Positions 10,844 to 21,923 of a stretch of 64,000 nt of DNA are shown here, in pieces. The notes below the pieces were generated by a model. The model made no database searches, had not been told where the DNA came from, and saw only the letters and a program-made list of their open reading frames with translations. Position 1 is the first letter of the stretch; the number at the start of each line of letters is the position of its first letter. Source of the stretch: Caenorhabditis elegans (lineage: Eukaryota; Nematoda; Chromadorea; Rhabditida; Rhabditidae); NCBI RefSeq assembly GCF_000002985.6, contig NC_003283.11, positions 4,154,001-4,218,000 on the forward strand, read 5' to 3'. The translations under genes were made by a program, and so were the position numbers.

Positions 10844-12758
10844 ATGTCTTCTGACGAAGAAGGCGAAGCGATACCCTTCGGACTTTTTGGTGATCTACTC
10901 GACGAAATTGAGCACGAGGGTCCCTCTGCGCAGCCTAGACTTGCCACAAGAATTGCAACCCAAAAAGAATTCGATGCGCTGTGCAAATCGATTGGGGGAT
11001 TCGAGAAATGGTCTGTTCTGAATGAAGATTGTCGGAGGGAAGTTGTCAAAAATATGGATTACTGGGCGAGGAGCAGACTAGGGTTCTGTTCGAAAGCCGA
11101 TCAGGAGACTGTTTCCAGAACTCCCATTAAAATACATAGCATCGAAATTCTGGACAATGAAAACCACTACTTGCTGAGTCGGGAGGATTTTGTAAGTTGT
11201 TTTAATCTTAAAGGTGGTACCGAAATTTGAGACTTTGCTTTTTTAGACCCAAAATGGCCCAAAACTACCGAATTTCGTAATGAGACGTTCTGAAAATTTC
11301 TAAAAAAAAAAAAGTTCTGGCGGTTCAAAGCTCGGCAAGATAAGACCCATTTTTAGCTAAAATCAAACATTTTTCCAACTTCTCGGTGTCGCAGCGTCTG
11401 GAACCAAATATTACATTTTTATTTATTCATCACTTTTCAATAAATATTGTGGTCTTTGAATGGGCGTTTATTCGTTGATTTAAGTACATTTATGGTCAGT
11501 GGGGCACAAATAAAAGCTACATTTTGTGCCCCAAAGACCATAAATGTACTTAAATCAACAAATCAAAGACCACAATATTTATTAAAAAGTGATAAATAAA
11601 TAAAAATTAGGTTCCAGACGTTGTGACACCGAGAAGTTGGAAATTTTTTTTGATTTTAGCTGAAAATGGGCCTTATTTTGTCGAACTTTGACCCGCCATA
11701 ACATTTTTTTGAGAAATTTTCAGAACGTCTCATTACGAAATTCGGTAGTTTTGGACCAATTTTGGTCGAAAAAAAAACAATGTCTCAAATTTCGGCACTC
11801 CACCTTTAAAATGATATATTTTCAGGACAACGTGGTGGTCCGTGTTCAATTCCATCACGACTTCCACTCGGGAAAACGATTCGAGGTTGTGTTTTCGCAA
11901 CTCGGTGATGATACTCAAATTCGTTGGATCAAATACATGCGAAAACCGGATGTTAGAAGTATTTTGCTGAATAATTGCAATTATTATCAGGAGGCTGCCA
12001 AATTTGCGGAAAAGTGGATGAAAAAGTGTAATTTCGAAATTGCTGTGCTCAAAGTGGAAATGGCTCACTATCCAACGGAATCCAGCCAGATTAAACATTT
12101 GCCACGTTGCAAGGATGTTCGAATTGGCGCCGATGATCTGGAAACTTTCCGCTGGTGGCTTCAAAAGGTTCCAGAACAACTTGATGATCTACAGCTGATA
12201 ACTCTTGAACAAGATAGAGAAACTTTCACGCTCCCCACCGAATTCGTAGCTTTGCCGCAAATCATGACTGTTCCGGGCTTCTACTTCTGGTGCCGAGCTG
12301 CGTTCTCCGATGAGCAATTCCTCAAGCTGGCTGCCAAAACTATGAGCTTTGACGCTGTAAACATTACTGACAGTGGAATCAATCAATTCCTGAAGAATTG
12401 GCTCAATGGAAAAAGTGTTCCCGGATTTAGACAGGCTCTTTTGTGGTGTAGAAGGCAGGCAGACAAGCCTGCGATGATTCGAGGGATCCAAGTTCGGCAA
12501 TGGGATAAGGCTTTCGAGGAAGAAGCGTAGGAATTTTTAGCTTAAAACTAGAAACTTTTATTACAATTTTTCAGAGCCGGCTTCTGTGGTGATTTCGAGA
12601 GAGTTTGTGGTCGTGGAGATTGTCTGCAAATTTATAGTTTGATCGATTCATTCGAGAGCCTAACTCTCAGCATTATGGACGATAGAATTTCAATTTATGC
12701 TACTGGACGCAAGTGTACATACCAGGGAAAGACGTACAGCGACTATTGGATTCCCTGA
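10844..12758 (+). CDS. F-box / FBA-type protein (nematode F-box superfamily)
   Basis: The three-exon model is 10844-11191, 11826-12526 and 12575-12758, giving 410 residues with all phases consistent. The start follows an acceptor-like TTATCTGCAG. After an acidic leader (MSSDEEGE), a divergent F-box-like segment lies at about residues 60-95 (REVVKNMDYWARSRLGFCSK), the pattern seen in many nematode F-box proteins. The C-terminal half resembles an F-box-associated domain, with a conserved-looking ITDSGINQFLKNWLNG block near residues 320-335. Family knowledge suggests a substrate-recognition subunit of a Cullin-1 ubiquitin ligase; the target is unknown. Intron 1 is almost entirely a palindrome. 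The 3' end lies only 95 bp from the convergent coiled-coil gene. The subfamily assignment is tentative. Confidence 0.7.
11207..11811. repeat. Palindromic element filling intron 1 of the F-box gene
   Basis: The ends read TTAAAGGTGGTACCGAAATT and its approximate reverse complement. The arms meet near 11500 around ACATTTATGG/CCATAAATGT. The whole lies within the 11192-11825 intron and leaves only short unique ends carrying the splice signals. Confidence 0.85.
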
Positions 12759-12852
12759 TTTTTTTTTCGAAATATTTGTTGGAGTTGAATTTAAATAAAA
12801 ATAAATAAATGCTTTTTTTCTGAAAAATCAAATGAAATTAGTTAATCTCAAG

Positions 12853-15750
12853 TTATTTTCGATGCGAAGGAAGTCTTCCCGAACTCGTGAATTTGACATT
12901 CTTTTGGTTTCCGAGTTGACGAGGTTTTGTAGATGTGACTGGAGCTGCTGCGGGAGCAAGATCTGCAGACGTTTGAATCCCGAGCGTTCGCTGAGGAGAT
13001 GGTGGACACTGAGCACGTTCTGAAATTTTCAAATTACAATTTGTTGAGAAAAATGCCAAAAAAAAAGGAAAAATCAATTCAATTTGAATTACCGCGAATT
13101 TATCTCGAAACTCCGCCCATTTTTCTGTGCCGCAATTTTTAAAAAATCTATTTTGACGCAAATTTAATGTCTATAATTTTGAATTAAAAATCGATAATTT
13201 CGGTGCATTTTCTTCATTTTTTAAATCTAAATTCCGCCCATTTTTTTGCAAAAAATCAAGGTGCGGCACAGAAAAAAGGGCGGAGTTTCGAGATAAACGG
13301 GCGGTAATTCAAAATTTATGATTTTTCGATTTTTTTTTTTGCATTTAAAGTTCTGTTGAAATTAAATGATCGATCAGTGAACATCAGCGTCGCATAGAAA
13401 AAGAGGCGGCGCGTAATTTCGTAATTCTGCGGCACGGTTTTTCATAAGTTTTTTTCGCTCTTTATCACTGTTAAAAAAGTAAAGATTTGATTTTACTTTT
13501 TTTCGAAAAAATAAGGTAAACCCAAAACCTTATTGAAAAATTTCACGAAAAAGCGGAAACGAGCGAAAAAGTTGAGGAAAAACCGTGCCGCAGGGTTGCA
13601 AAATTGAGCCCCGCCTCTATTTCTGCGCGACGCTGCTTATTGATTGAAAATTCACCGAAATTCTCGATTTTTAATTCAAAATTATCGATTTTTTTGGCAT
13701 TATTACCATTTCTTTTCCTATTTTCCTGATTCCATTCATAAAATGGATTTTCATAAAGCGGCGTGCGGATCGGATGTGTGTCGAGTGATGATACCATGCC
13801 GAGCTTTTGACGATAATCCGCAGCGAGACCTCTTTTCAGATCTCCTTTAATCCGAGATTCCTGCTTTTCCAGCTGATCCTTCAATTCGGCGATTTCTGAT
13901 TGTTTCTGCTTGACGGTTTGCGTGAGTTCTTCAATTACAGCATTTTGATGATTTACAGTAGCGCTGAATTTCTCCTGATGAGCATCGACTTCTTTTTTGT
14001 GGCGTTGTTGTCGATTTCTGATGTCTTCTTCGATACGTTTTCTGTAATCCTCCTGAATAAAGCAAAATTATTTAATTTTTGAGGAATTTTTTGAAAAAAT
14101 ATCCAAAATAGTCTTAAAAACCGCAAAAATTTAAAAAAATCCAACTTATTTTTCAATTTTCGGTAAATTTCCTGAAATTTCCTCCAAAATGAGAACCGCG
14201 ACCAATCAGCGATTTGCTCCTCCCACTTTTGAACCAATCGGATGAAGTGGGCGGAGTTCGAAGATACTGATTGGTTCAATGTGGGCGGAGCGAATAGCTG
14301 ATTGGTTGGAGGTAATTATTTTGGAGGGAATTCCACCAAAATTGAAAATTTTGCGTTTTTAAAGTCGGATTTTACTTTTTTTCATTTTCAGGGGATTTGT
14401 CTGAATTTGAGGTTATTTTGGATTTTTTATACTCAAAATGCCCTAAAAACCGATTTTCAAAACCAAAATATACAAAAATGTGTCGAAATTTCGGAAAAAA
14501 GACCAAATTTTAGCTAAAATCTCCATTTTTGCCAATTTTTCCGCGTCACAGCGGCTGGAATTTCATTTTTTTTTGGTTTCCCATCAGGTTCAAATGTGCC
14601 TGAATCGACGAAAAAGTGAGATAAACGACAAAAATATAGAAATTGTCGAATAAAAAATAATTTCCAGCCAAAATTGGAGATTTTGGCTGAATTTTAGTAA
14701 TTTTTTCAAAATTTTAAGATATTTTAGACTATTTTGTCCATGAAATTCGGTCTTTTCGCGTCAAGTTGCATTTAATAATCACAATTCTTCAAAAAAAAGA
14801 ATACTAACAGCTTCTTTCTGGATTAGCTCGATTTTTTCCGTCGATTCTTTTCGCTCTTTCAAAAATTGGGCTTTCAAATTTTCGACAATCGTCCGTTCTT
14901 GCAATACCTGAAAATTAAATTTTTTAAAAAAATCTTTTTAAAAAATAGCTTTTCCCTCACCTTTTCAGTCTCCTCTTCCAGTTGTACCTTGGTTTTTCCT
15001 AGAAGATCTTGCAAACTGAAAATTTCATCGCTAGAATTCGAAATTTTCCGCTCATTATCCACATTTATCTCTGTCAATTCTTTATTGGAAGTCTCCAAAT
15101 TCGCAACTTTTTCATGTAAATCATCGACTGTTTCCTCTAATTTTTCATTTTTCGCCGTCAAATTCGAGTTTTCCTCCTGGAGAATCTCCACATTTCTTGC
15201 CAGATCAAGTTCTCGTTCGTGAAACTCTTGAATAATGTGTCCGGTGGCTTTTTCGACTTTTTCCATCACAACGATTTGAGCTTTTCCGACTCGATGCTCG
15301 ACTAGATGAAGCCTGTGAGATAAATCACGATTTCGACGATGTAGCTGATCGTTTTCTTCTTCAAGAATAGCCACTTTGCGGAGTTTCACTCGGAATAAGT
15401 CGGCAATCTCATTTTCCGACATTTTTGATAAAAGTTCCACCTCATTTTCAACTGAATTGTCGCGCAAAATCGCTGCAATTCGTTCTCCATCCTCCAGATC
15501 TGTGTACTTTTTCCAGGAAGCTTTAAGGTCTTGAAAGATAGCAGTATACTTATCACTGCCTCTGAAAAAAAATGTTTTAATGTAATAATATATAATTAAA
15601 TTACTTCACGGAAACAGGAGCGAGACGTTCAATTTCTGGATCTCTAACCAAGCTTGAATTGGACCTGAAAATTGGCGCTTTTTATTGAAAAACTTATTAA
15701 AATAAATGCTTAAAATCTCACCCAGGCACACTTCTTTGAGTTTCATCCAT
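12853..15750 (-). CDS. Coiled-coil protein, downstream partner of the kleisin gene
   Basis: The six-exon minus-strand model is 15750-15722, 15664-15605, 15561-14961, 14907-14809, 14052-13707 and 13019-12853: 433 residues, all phases closing. Residues about 75-330 are heptad-rich and highly charged (EEENDQLHRRNRDL, EILQEENSNLTAKNEKLEET, HEKVANLETSNKEL), so a long parallel coiled coil is expected. The C-terminus is basic and Ser/Pro-rich. A TTTTCTAG acceptor ends 25 nt before the ATG. The gene starts about 370 bp after the kleisin stop on the same strand, a spacing compatible with an operon and SL2 trans-splicing. I do not recognise the protein. Structural coiled coils are common in centrosome, kinetochore and synaptonemal complex proteins, but nothing here singles one out. 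Confidence 0.8.
13085..13640. repeat. Fold-back sequences in intron 5 of the coiled-coil gene
   Basis: One palindrome (13085-13320) has arms with CCGCCCATTTTT and GGGCGGAGTTTCGAGATAAA. A second (about 13378-13640) has arms with CATCAGCGTCGCATAGAAA and CTGCGCGACGCTG. Arms of the second type recur at 28040-28260 (CGGCACGGTTTTTCC). Confidence 0.7.
14158..14700. repeat. Fold-back sequences in intron 4 of the coiled-coil gene
   Basis: The palindrome at 14158-14330 has CCTCCAAAATGAGAACCGCG and CCGCCCAC-type arms around repeated ACCAATC motifs. A second imperfect palindrome at about 14505-14700 carries AGCTAAAATCTCC and its reverse. Neither has coding signal. Confidence 0.65.
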
Positions 15751-16119
15751 TTGTGAGTCGAATTAGTTGTAAAATCTAGAAAATCAGAGAAAGAAAACCG
15801 AGAAATGAATTAAAAATCGGAAGGATTTTTTGAATGACCCCGCTTCGCGTTAGAGCGCGCTTGCAACATTCACTTAAAGGCACACATAAGTCGGACGGTG
15901 CAGACGGCTGACGTTTTTTGAACAAAATAAGATTTTACCCAGAGAAAAAAAAACAGGGAATAAGAATGATACACGATGGAAATTGAACATGAGAGTCAGG
16001 AAAAGAAAAAGGGGAAAACAGTTTAAAATGGACAGTTTACAATTTTACAAGTGGGAGAAATACTTTTGATTCTATTTAAATGCAGCTAAACTATTAAAAA
16101 AGAAAAAACAATTGTACAG

Positions 16120-19100
16120 TTAAAAATCCGCCATTGCCAGCTCGTCGATATCTTCAATGTCATCCGTTGATAGCAGCAAATCGATATTTCCATAAGGATC
16201 ACGTTGAATGGCCTTGATCTCACGTTCTTTGAGGAGCTCTGAAACACCAAAAATATTGAAAATGACGTAATAAACTATTTAATCTACCAAGAACTGTATA
16301 AAATGTGCGAGCGGCTTCTCGTCGAGATGTCGCAGCCAGTGGGATAATCGAATCCAGAGTGACCTCGTAGGGGCATTCACTATTCAGCTTGCTGAAAATA
16401 ACTGCGTGAATAAATAATACTGTCAGCTGCACGCCCTGCTCAAGTGTTCATAATTATTAGAGTGCGCTCGCGCGGCACCTCACGAACTCCAGAATTCGCG
16501 GGATTTCGTTTCGCGGCGGGGACAGTAGTTTTTGGCTATTTTTGGCTTCTACGGAAATTATTTTTAATTTTTAATTTATAATATTGTTGAGAAGCACCAG
16601 CCGAATTGAAAATGAATTGAAAATTATGAAAATTGACCGAAAACTGAAGGAGTCACCACGGCTTTCTTTAAAATGTATCAGTACCGTTAGTTTTTCGATT
16701 TCAGAGTCGTAAAATATGTCATTTTGTAGAGAAAAGTCTGTTCCACAAAAATCCATGTTTGAAATTTTAATTGTTTGATTTCTAATATGAAAATATTCAA
16801 AAAATCAACAATTTTACGTTAAAATCTAATTTTTTCAATTTTTAATAAGAACAATTTTAAAATTTCAAACATGGATTTTTGTGAAACAAACTTTTCTCTA
16901 CAAAATGACATATTTTACGACTCTGAAATCGAAAAACTGACGGTACTGATACATTTTATTAAGAAAGTCGTGGTGATTTCACCCCTATCTACTTGTTGTC
17001 TGTGGCGTCCCGTCTAAATGTTTTCTACATGTTAACTTGTCGTTGTGGAACCGAATAGCAAAACGTTTCCCTAAACTGTTAACTCCAAATGCATTTGCGT
17101 CGCGCCTAGGCTCTATCCCATTTGACACCCTCTTCCCCCCAACTTGACCTCCCGGGCTATAGCTGGTCCAATTGGTCATTTTATTTATCTGTCCACACAT
17201 CTTTTTTATTTTACTTTTTTTCTTTGTCTTCCGGTGTAGCTATTTCTTGTGGCAAATAAACAATTATTATTATTATTCTTGTGTAAAACTTTCACTATGT
17301 GATCAAATTTCATAATTTTACACATTTTCAATTCGGATGGTGCTTCTCAACAATATTATCAATTAAAAAATTAAAAATAATTTCCATAGAAGCCAAAAAT
17401 AGCCAAAAACTGCTGTCCCCGCAGCGAAACGAAATCCCGCGAATTCTGGAGTTCGTGAGGTGCCGCGCGAGCGCGCTCTAATAATTATGAACACTCCAGG
17501 AGGCCGTGCAACTGGAGTATTCAGCTCACTGAATAATATTCGCACGGATGGTGAGCGCATCCGCAATGTTTTCAGATATCGGATTTGACCACGTCGGTTT
17601 GGAATTCCAGTTTTCTTCCAATAGCGCCGGCTCATCCATCCTGAAACATAAAATTTATCATCAAATTCTCGAAAAACGAAGCTAAAACCTTGGAGAAATC
17701 GGATTCACATTCATCGGCTCAAATTGTTCCAATCGTGGAACCTCGAGCTCTTCTCGAAACTCTATTTCTTCCGGTCGATGCGCTGGAGTCATGCTGAAAA
17801 TTGAAAATTACTCAAATGCTCAAAGCTTGAAGCCTGGTGATTATTTTAAAGGTGGTGTAGTCGATTGTTTTTTTATTGCTTAATAAAAGACTCAAAATTG
17901 TCTGAAAACGCCGAATTTCGTAATGAAACTTCTCCAAAAAAAAATAATGGCGGCTCAAAAACTGGCCTAAAATTAGTTAAAATTTGAAATTTGACTTGTC
18001 AGCGGCTGGAGACTTTTTTTTTTTGAAATCACCGTCAAATTTTGGGTATCCAATGCAATTATCTTGCTTTTTCAACTCGATTTATGTAGGTATTTTAAAG
18101 TCGATGGACGGCGAGATTTGGTTTAAAAAATTCAAAAATCTCACCGTCCATCGACTTTAAAATCCCTTATTCAAGTTGAAAAAGCAAGATAATTGACCTG
18201 TACACTCAAAATTTGACGGTGATTTCAAAAAAAAATTGTCTCCAGCTGCTGACAAGTCAAATTTAAAATTTTAACTAATTTTAGGCCATTTTTAGAGTCG
18301 TCTTAACTTTTTTTTTTTTGAGAAGTTTCATTATGAAATTCGGTGTGTTCAGAAAATTTTGAGTCTAATATAGCAATAAAAAATTCGACTGCAACACATT
18401 TAAATGCGTACATAGGACTTTTTTCCTTCAGTGGAGTCGCCATGAACTTCATCTGTGACAAGTCGATGGTCTCCAAGAGCTCGCGTTCGGCTTCACGTCG
18501 ATTTCTCCTCTCCGCTTCCTCATCCTCATCTTCAGTATCAGATACATCGTGGCGCCCAATTGTGGAATCAAATTTCCTCGTTTTCACTTTGAACAGATCC
18601 CACATGTCTGTATTGCATCCTTTTCGAAGGTAGTACGGGATCGGGTTCAACAGATCTTTTAAATTCATCACTTTGCTTGTCTTCCGACATAGAGGCTCCA
18701 CGTCTTTGAAGTGAAGACTGGAATAATCTTCCATCAAGTGATGCATGTCTCTCTGGTAAAAAAAAAGGCGTGGAATAATATTGATTTCACATCTTGATCG
18801 CCTACTAATGGAATTTTATAATTGATCCCTTCCTCTGCTCCCTCGTTCTCAGCCATTTGGTTTTTTGTAGCACTATGAGGAGCTTTAGGTATTGTTCTTG
18901 GAATCAAAACTTCGTCATCTAATTCCAAGATTTCCGAGGCGATACGTGGAACATTCATCTGTTGTGGCGTAAGAAACTCGGTGTTCTGAAAACGAAAAAA
19001 TTCGAAAAAAAGTTGAAATTCCAGCCGTTGTGAAACGAAAAAATTGGCAAAAATGGAGATTTTAGCTAAAATTTGGTATGTTTTCCGAAATTTTAACACT

Positions 19101-21625
19101 TTTTTTGTATATTTTGGTTAAGAAATACCGTTTTTTAGGTCATTTTGGGTGTAAAAAATTCAAAATAACATCAAATTCGGAAAAACCACCAAAACAAAAA
19201 AAAATGTTAAAAATTAAAAAAAATCCGAATTATTCTGGATTTTTTAAAAAAATTTTTCTTTTAAAGGTGGACTTCATTCAGTGGGGAAATTGCTTTAAAA
19301 CATGCTTATCGGGTCACAATGACCAAATATCATGATTTAAAAATTCAAAAAAATTTTCTAAATTTTATATGATTTTTTGAAAATTGAAAAAAAAATCTCA
19401 GTTTTCCCCTAATTCCTATTTGATTTACCGCCAATTGAATTCGTTCGATAGAGCGTGCTTGCATCATTTTAAATAATTAATTTTATTTATTCTTATTATT
19501 TTACTGATTTTTTTTCATTTTTTGTGTCTTTTTATCGGAAAATGAAAGAAATAAACAAAACAAATGCAAAATGTCTATTAAAAATTAACTGAAAATTCGT
19601 AAAACAGTGATATTTTGAGTATTTTAACAGTTTTACGCATTTTCAGTTAATTTTTACAGATCATTTTTCATTTGTCTTGTTTATTCCTTTCATTTTCCGA
19701 TAAAAAGACGCAAAAAACGAAGAAAATCAGTGAAATAATAAGAATAAATAAAATTAATTAATTAAAATGATGCAAGCGCGCTCCATCGAACGAATTCAAT
19801 TGGCGGTAATTCAAATAGGAATTAGGTGAAAACTGAGATTTTTTCAATTTTCAAAAAATCATATAAAATTTATAATTTTTTTTGAATTTTTTATCATGAT
19901 ATTCGGTCCTTGTGACCCCATAGGCATCTTTTAAAGCAATTCCCCCTAGACATACGATTCCAGAATTCCTCGCTTCCTCCATTTCTTCGTCCATACTCCT
20001 TCTCCGCTCAGTTTCGTCTAGCGCGATGGGAAGATGGGCGAATCGAAGAACGTCCTTCAGGTGCGTGGCTGGTTGAAATACTTCTTCCTCTTGTGGTATG
20101 GATTTGGTAGGTGTCATGAGCTGGCTTCGGATAAAATCATCAGATGGACGTTGAAAATCAGTCTCCATATTCAGATTCAGATTGTGGACATTTTGACGGG
20201 CATCGTTGAAGGAATATCGATCGATAAATGTTCTGAAACACACATCATTATTATATTCATTGCAACTTTTTCCTCACGAGGACGAGGAAAAGTGGTTTCT
20301 AGGCCATGGCCGAGGAGCCGACAAGTTTCAGCGGCCATTTATCTTGATGGATTACGGGAATACAAAACCTAAACTTTTTCTGAAACATGATACATATGCT
20401 GCTTAGATGCTGAAACTACCTGATTTTCATAACGAAACCGCTGAAAAAGGTTTGAGGTTTTCAAAATTCAACATTTTGTGCCAAAATCTCGACTTTTTTA
20501 CCAAAAAAGTTGAATTTTGAAAATCTCAAAACTTTTTCAGCGACCTCGTTATGAAAATCAGGTAGTTTCAGCATCTAAGCAGCATATGTATCATGTTTCA
20601 AAAAAAAGTTTAGGTTTTGTATTCCCGTAATCCATTATATTGCATTGCCCACTGAATACATTTTTTTACTTGGAAATTGTTTTAGCATCTGCAAAAAGTA
20701 TTTATTTATCAGTTTCATTAAGAAAAAACGAGAGAAAACAAGCGGAAAACAAAGCAAGATAAATGGCCGCTGAAACTTGTCGGCCCCTCGGCCATGGCCT
20801 AGAAACCACATTTCCTCGTCCCTCGTGAGGAAAAAGTTGCAGTGATATTGCGAACATTATAAGGCGAGAATGCTAACTTACAAATCAATCGCCGTGTTCC
20901 GATTCTCTGATTCCAACATTCCGTACATCATTTCAAGTTGTTCCATCGTTGGTGCAGCCAAGTCGTCTTCCACGTTAATTTGGTCGTTCTTGTGAACACT
21001 GAGAACATCTGGCATTGTAATGTTTTGCCGTAGAGCCACACTCTGTAATAGATTTTTGTTTTAATTCCGATATTCTTGAAGCATTTAGGCTTACAATCGG
21101 CGTAGGAGCGAGAGGAAATTCCTCAGCCTGCCTTCTCTTCTTCTTTGGTGTTTTATTAGAGTTGTCTCCTTCCATCTGTTCGCGAGTTTTTCGTTTCCTC
21201 TCTTCTTCTTGCGCCATGTACGACGTGAATGCGACGATGTCTCGAGCACGAATTGCATCATCTGTAATATTTTTTTAAAATATTTTTTCTAGAAAGTGAT
21301 ACTTTAAACACTTACGAAGAAGTCGGGCAACTTGTGTACTGAGAACAATGGTGTTTCCGTACACCAAATTACACGCAACAGAGAGAGATCTTCGGTTTTT
21401 CTTCTCATTTCTGAGAATCCAGTGAATGAGCTTGCTTGCTTGAAGAACATCGTGTCTGAGGCACTCACGACGATTTGATTGCAATCCGAGTTTTTTGTGG
21501 GATCCAAAAACTATTCCTCTGCAAAAAAAACTGTATTAATCTGGCATAAAATATATTTCTTACAATAGGAACTTCACAGTCGCTTCCTCCGACGCTTTTA
21601 GCGGCACATCAATGCTTATGACCAT
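16120..21625 (-). CDS. Kleisin-family cohesin subunit (REC8/RAD21 superfamily, COH-3/COH-4-like)
   Basis: The eleven-exon model is 21625-21564, 21518-21316, 21261-21095, 21042-20882, 20232-19956, 18985-18791, 18752-18412, 17793-17689, 17640-17530, 16391-16288 and 16238-16120: 614 residues, every phase consistent. The start follows a TTGCAG acceptor 13 bases upstream. The N-terminal ~100 residues resemble the Rad21/Rec8 N domain, which contacts SMC3 (VLQASKLIHWIL, RSLSVACNLVYGNTIVLSTQVARLL). The middle is acidic and low-complexity (SDTEDEDEEAE). The last ~70 residues match the kleisin C-terminal winged helix, which contacts SMC1: VTLDSIIPLAATSRREAART, then FYTVLELL and a short acidic tail. In C. 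elegans, COH-3 and COH-4 are meiotic kleisins on chromosome V; which one this is cannot be decided here. Four introns hold palindromic elements. It is divergent from the aminopeptidase-like gene. Confidence 0.88.
16415..17530. repeat. Composite nested insertion in kleisin intron 9
   Basis: The outer inverted arms lie at about 16415-16600 and 17340-17530, sharing GTGTTCATAATTATTAGAG and GAATTCGCGGGATTTCGTTT. Inside is a second palindrome (16648-16982) around ACGACTCTGAAATCGAAAAA. It is followed by 16985-17285 of non-palindromic sequence ending in ATT-type microsatellite (CAATTATTATTATTATTC), resembling the 3' end of a non-LTR retroelement. I cannot name the families. Confidence 0.7.
17847..18403. 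repeat. Palindromic element in kleisin intron 7
   Basis: The ends are TTAAAGGTGGTGTAGTCGA and a diverged reverse complement (TTCGACTGCAACACATTTAA). The arms meet near 18115 around TTAAAGTCGATGGACGGTG. The end lies within about 10 bp of the exon 7 splice donor (GTACGC, 18411). Confidence 0.8.
19259..19950. repeat. Palindromic element of TTTAAAGGTGG type in kleisin intron 5
   Basis: The left end is TTTTAAAGGTGGACTTC with GGGGAAATTGCTTTAAAACA. The right arm ends AAAGCAATTCCCCC, directly beside the exon 5 donor (GTATGT), so the outer part of that arm is missing. The family matches 23228-23964 and 42346-42974 and resembles what Repbase calls PALTTTAAA (name from memory). Confidence 0.8.
20268..20850. 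repeat. Nested palindrome in kleisin intron 4
   Basis: The outer arms carry CCTCACGAGGACGAGGAAA, TAGGCCATGGCCGAGGAGC and CAAGTTTCAGCGGCCATTT, reversed at 20755-20845. A second hairpin lies inside at about 20340-20640, with AGCATATGTATCATGTTTCA in its arms. Confidence 0.8.
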
Positions 21626-21923
21626 GGTGATTGATTTTCTGCAATTTTTAATTGAAAATACGTTCGAAAGAAACGAAAAAAAGGGATAAAAAAGGATATA
21701 AAAGTCCCAAAAAAATAATAATAAATCTGAAAATTCTGGCTCGATCACTGCGAGACCATTGCCTACCGTACCATTTCTTTAAAGGCGCACAAATCAAAAC
21801 AAGCTCTTTCGTGGCAAGACCCATGTGTGCCGCGTAGCTTCGAACCGCGAAATTTCATTTTTTTTCATTTTCAAATCTTTTCTCGCATATTTTACAGTTT
21901 TTACAGTTAAAATTACGTGCGAA
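21626..21923. promoter_or_regulatory. Shared divergent intergenic region (kleisin / aminopeptidase-like gene)
   Basis: About 300 bp separate two start codons on opposite strands, so both promoters must lie here or overlap the transcripts. Acceptor-like CAG sites sit just upstream of the kleisin start. A CTTTAAAGGCGCAC motif at about 21777 is shared with the window's fold-back families. No TATA box stands out. Confidence 0.5.

Noticed and set aside
16391..17530. Idea that the nested insertion supplied the splice sites of kleisin intron 9
   Set aside because: One reading placed the donor and acceptor at the element ends, but phases close only with donor GTGAGC at 17529 and the TTATTTTCAG acceptor ending at 16392, both outside the element. 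It inserted into an existing intron.
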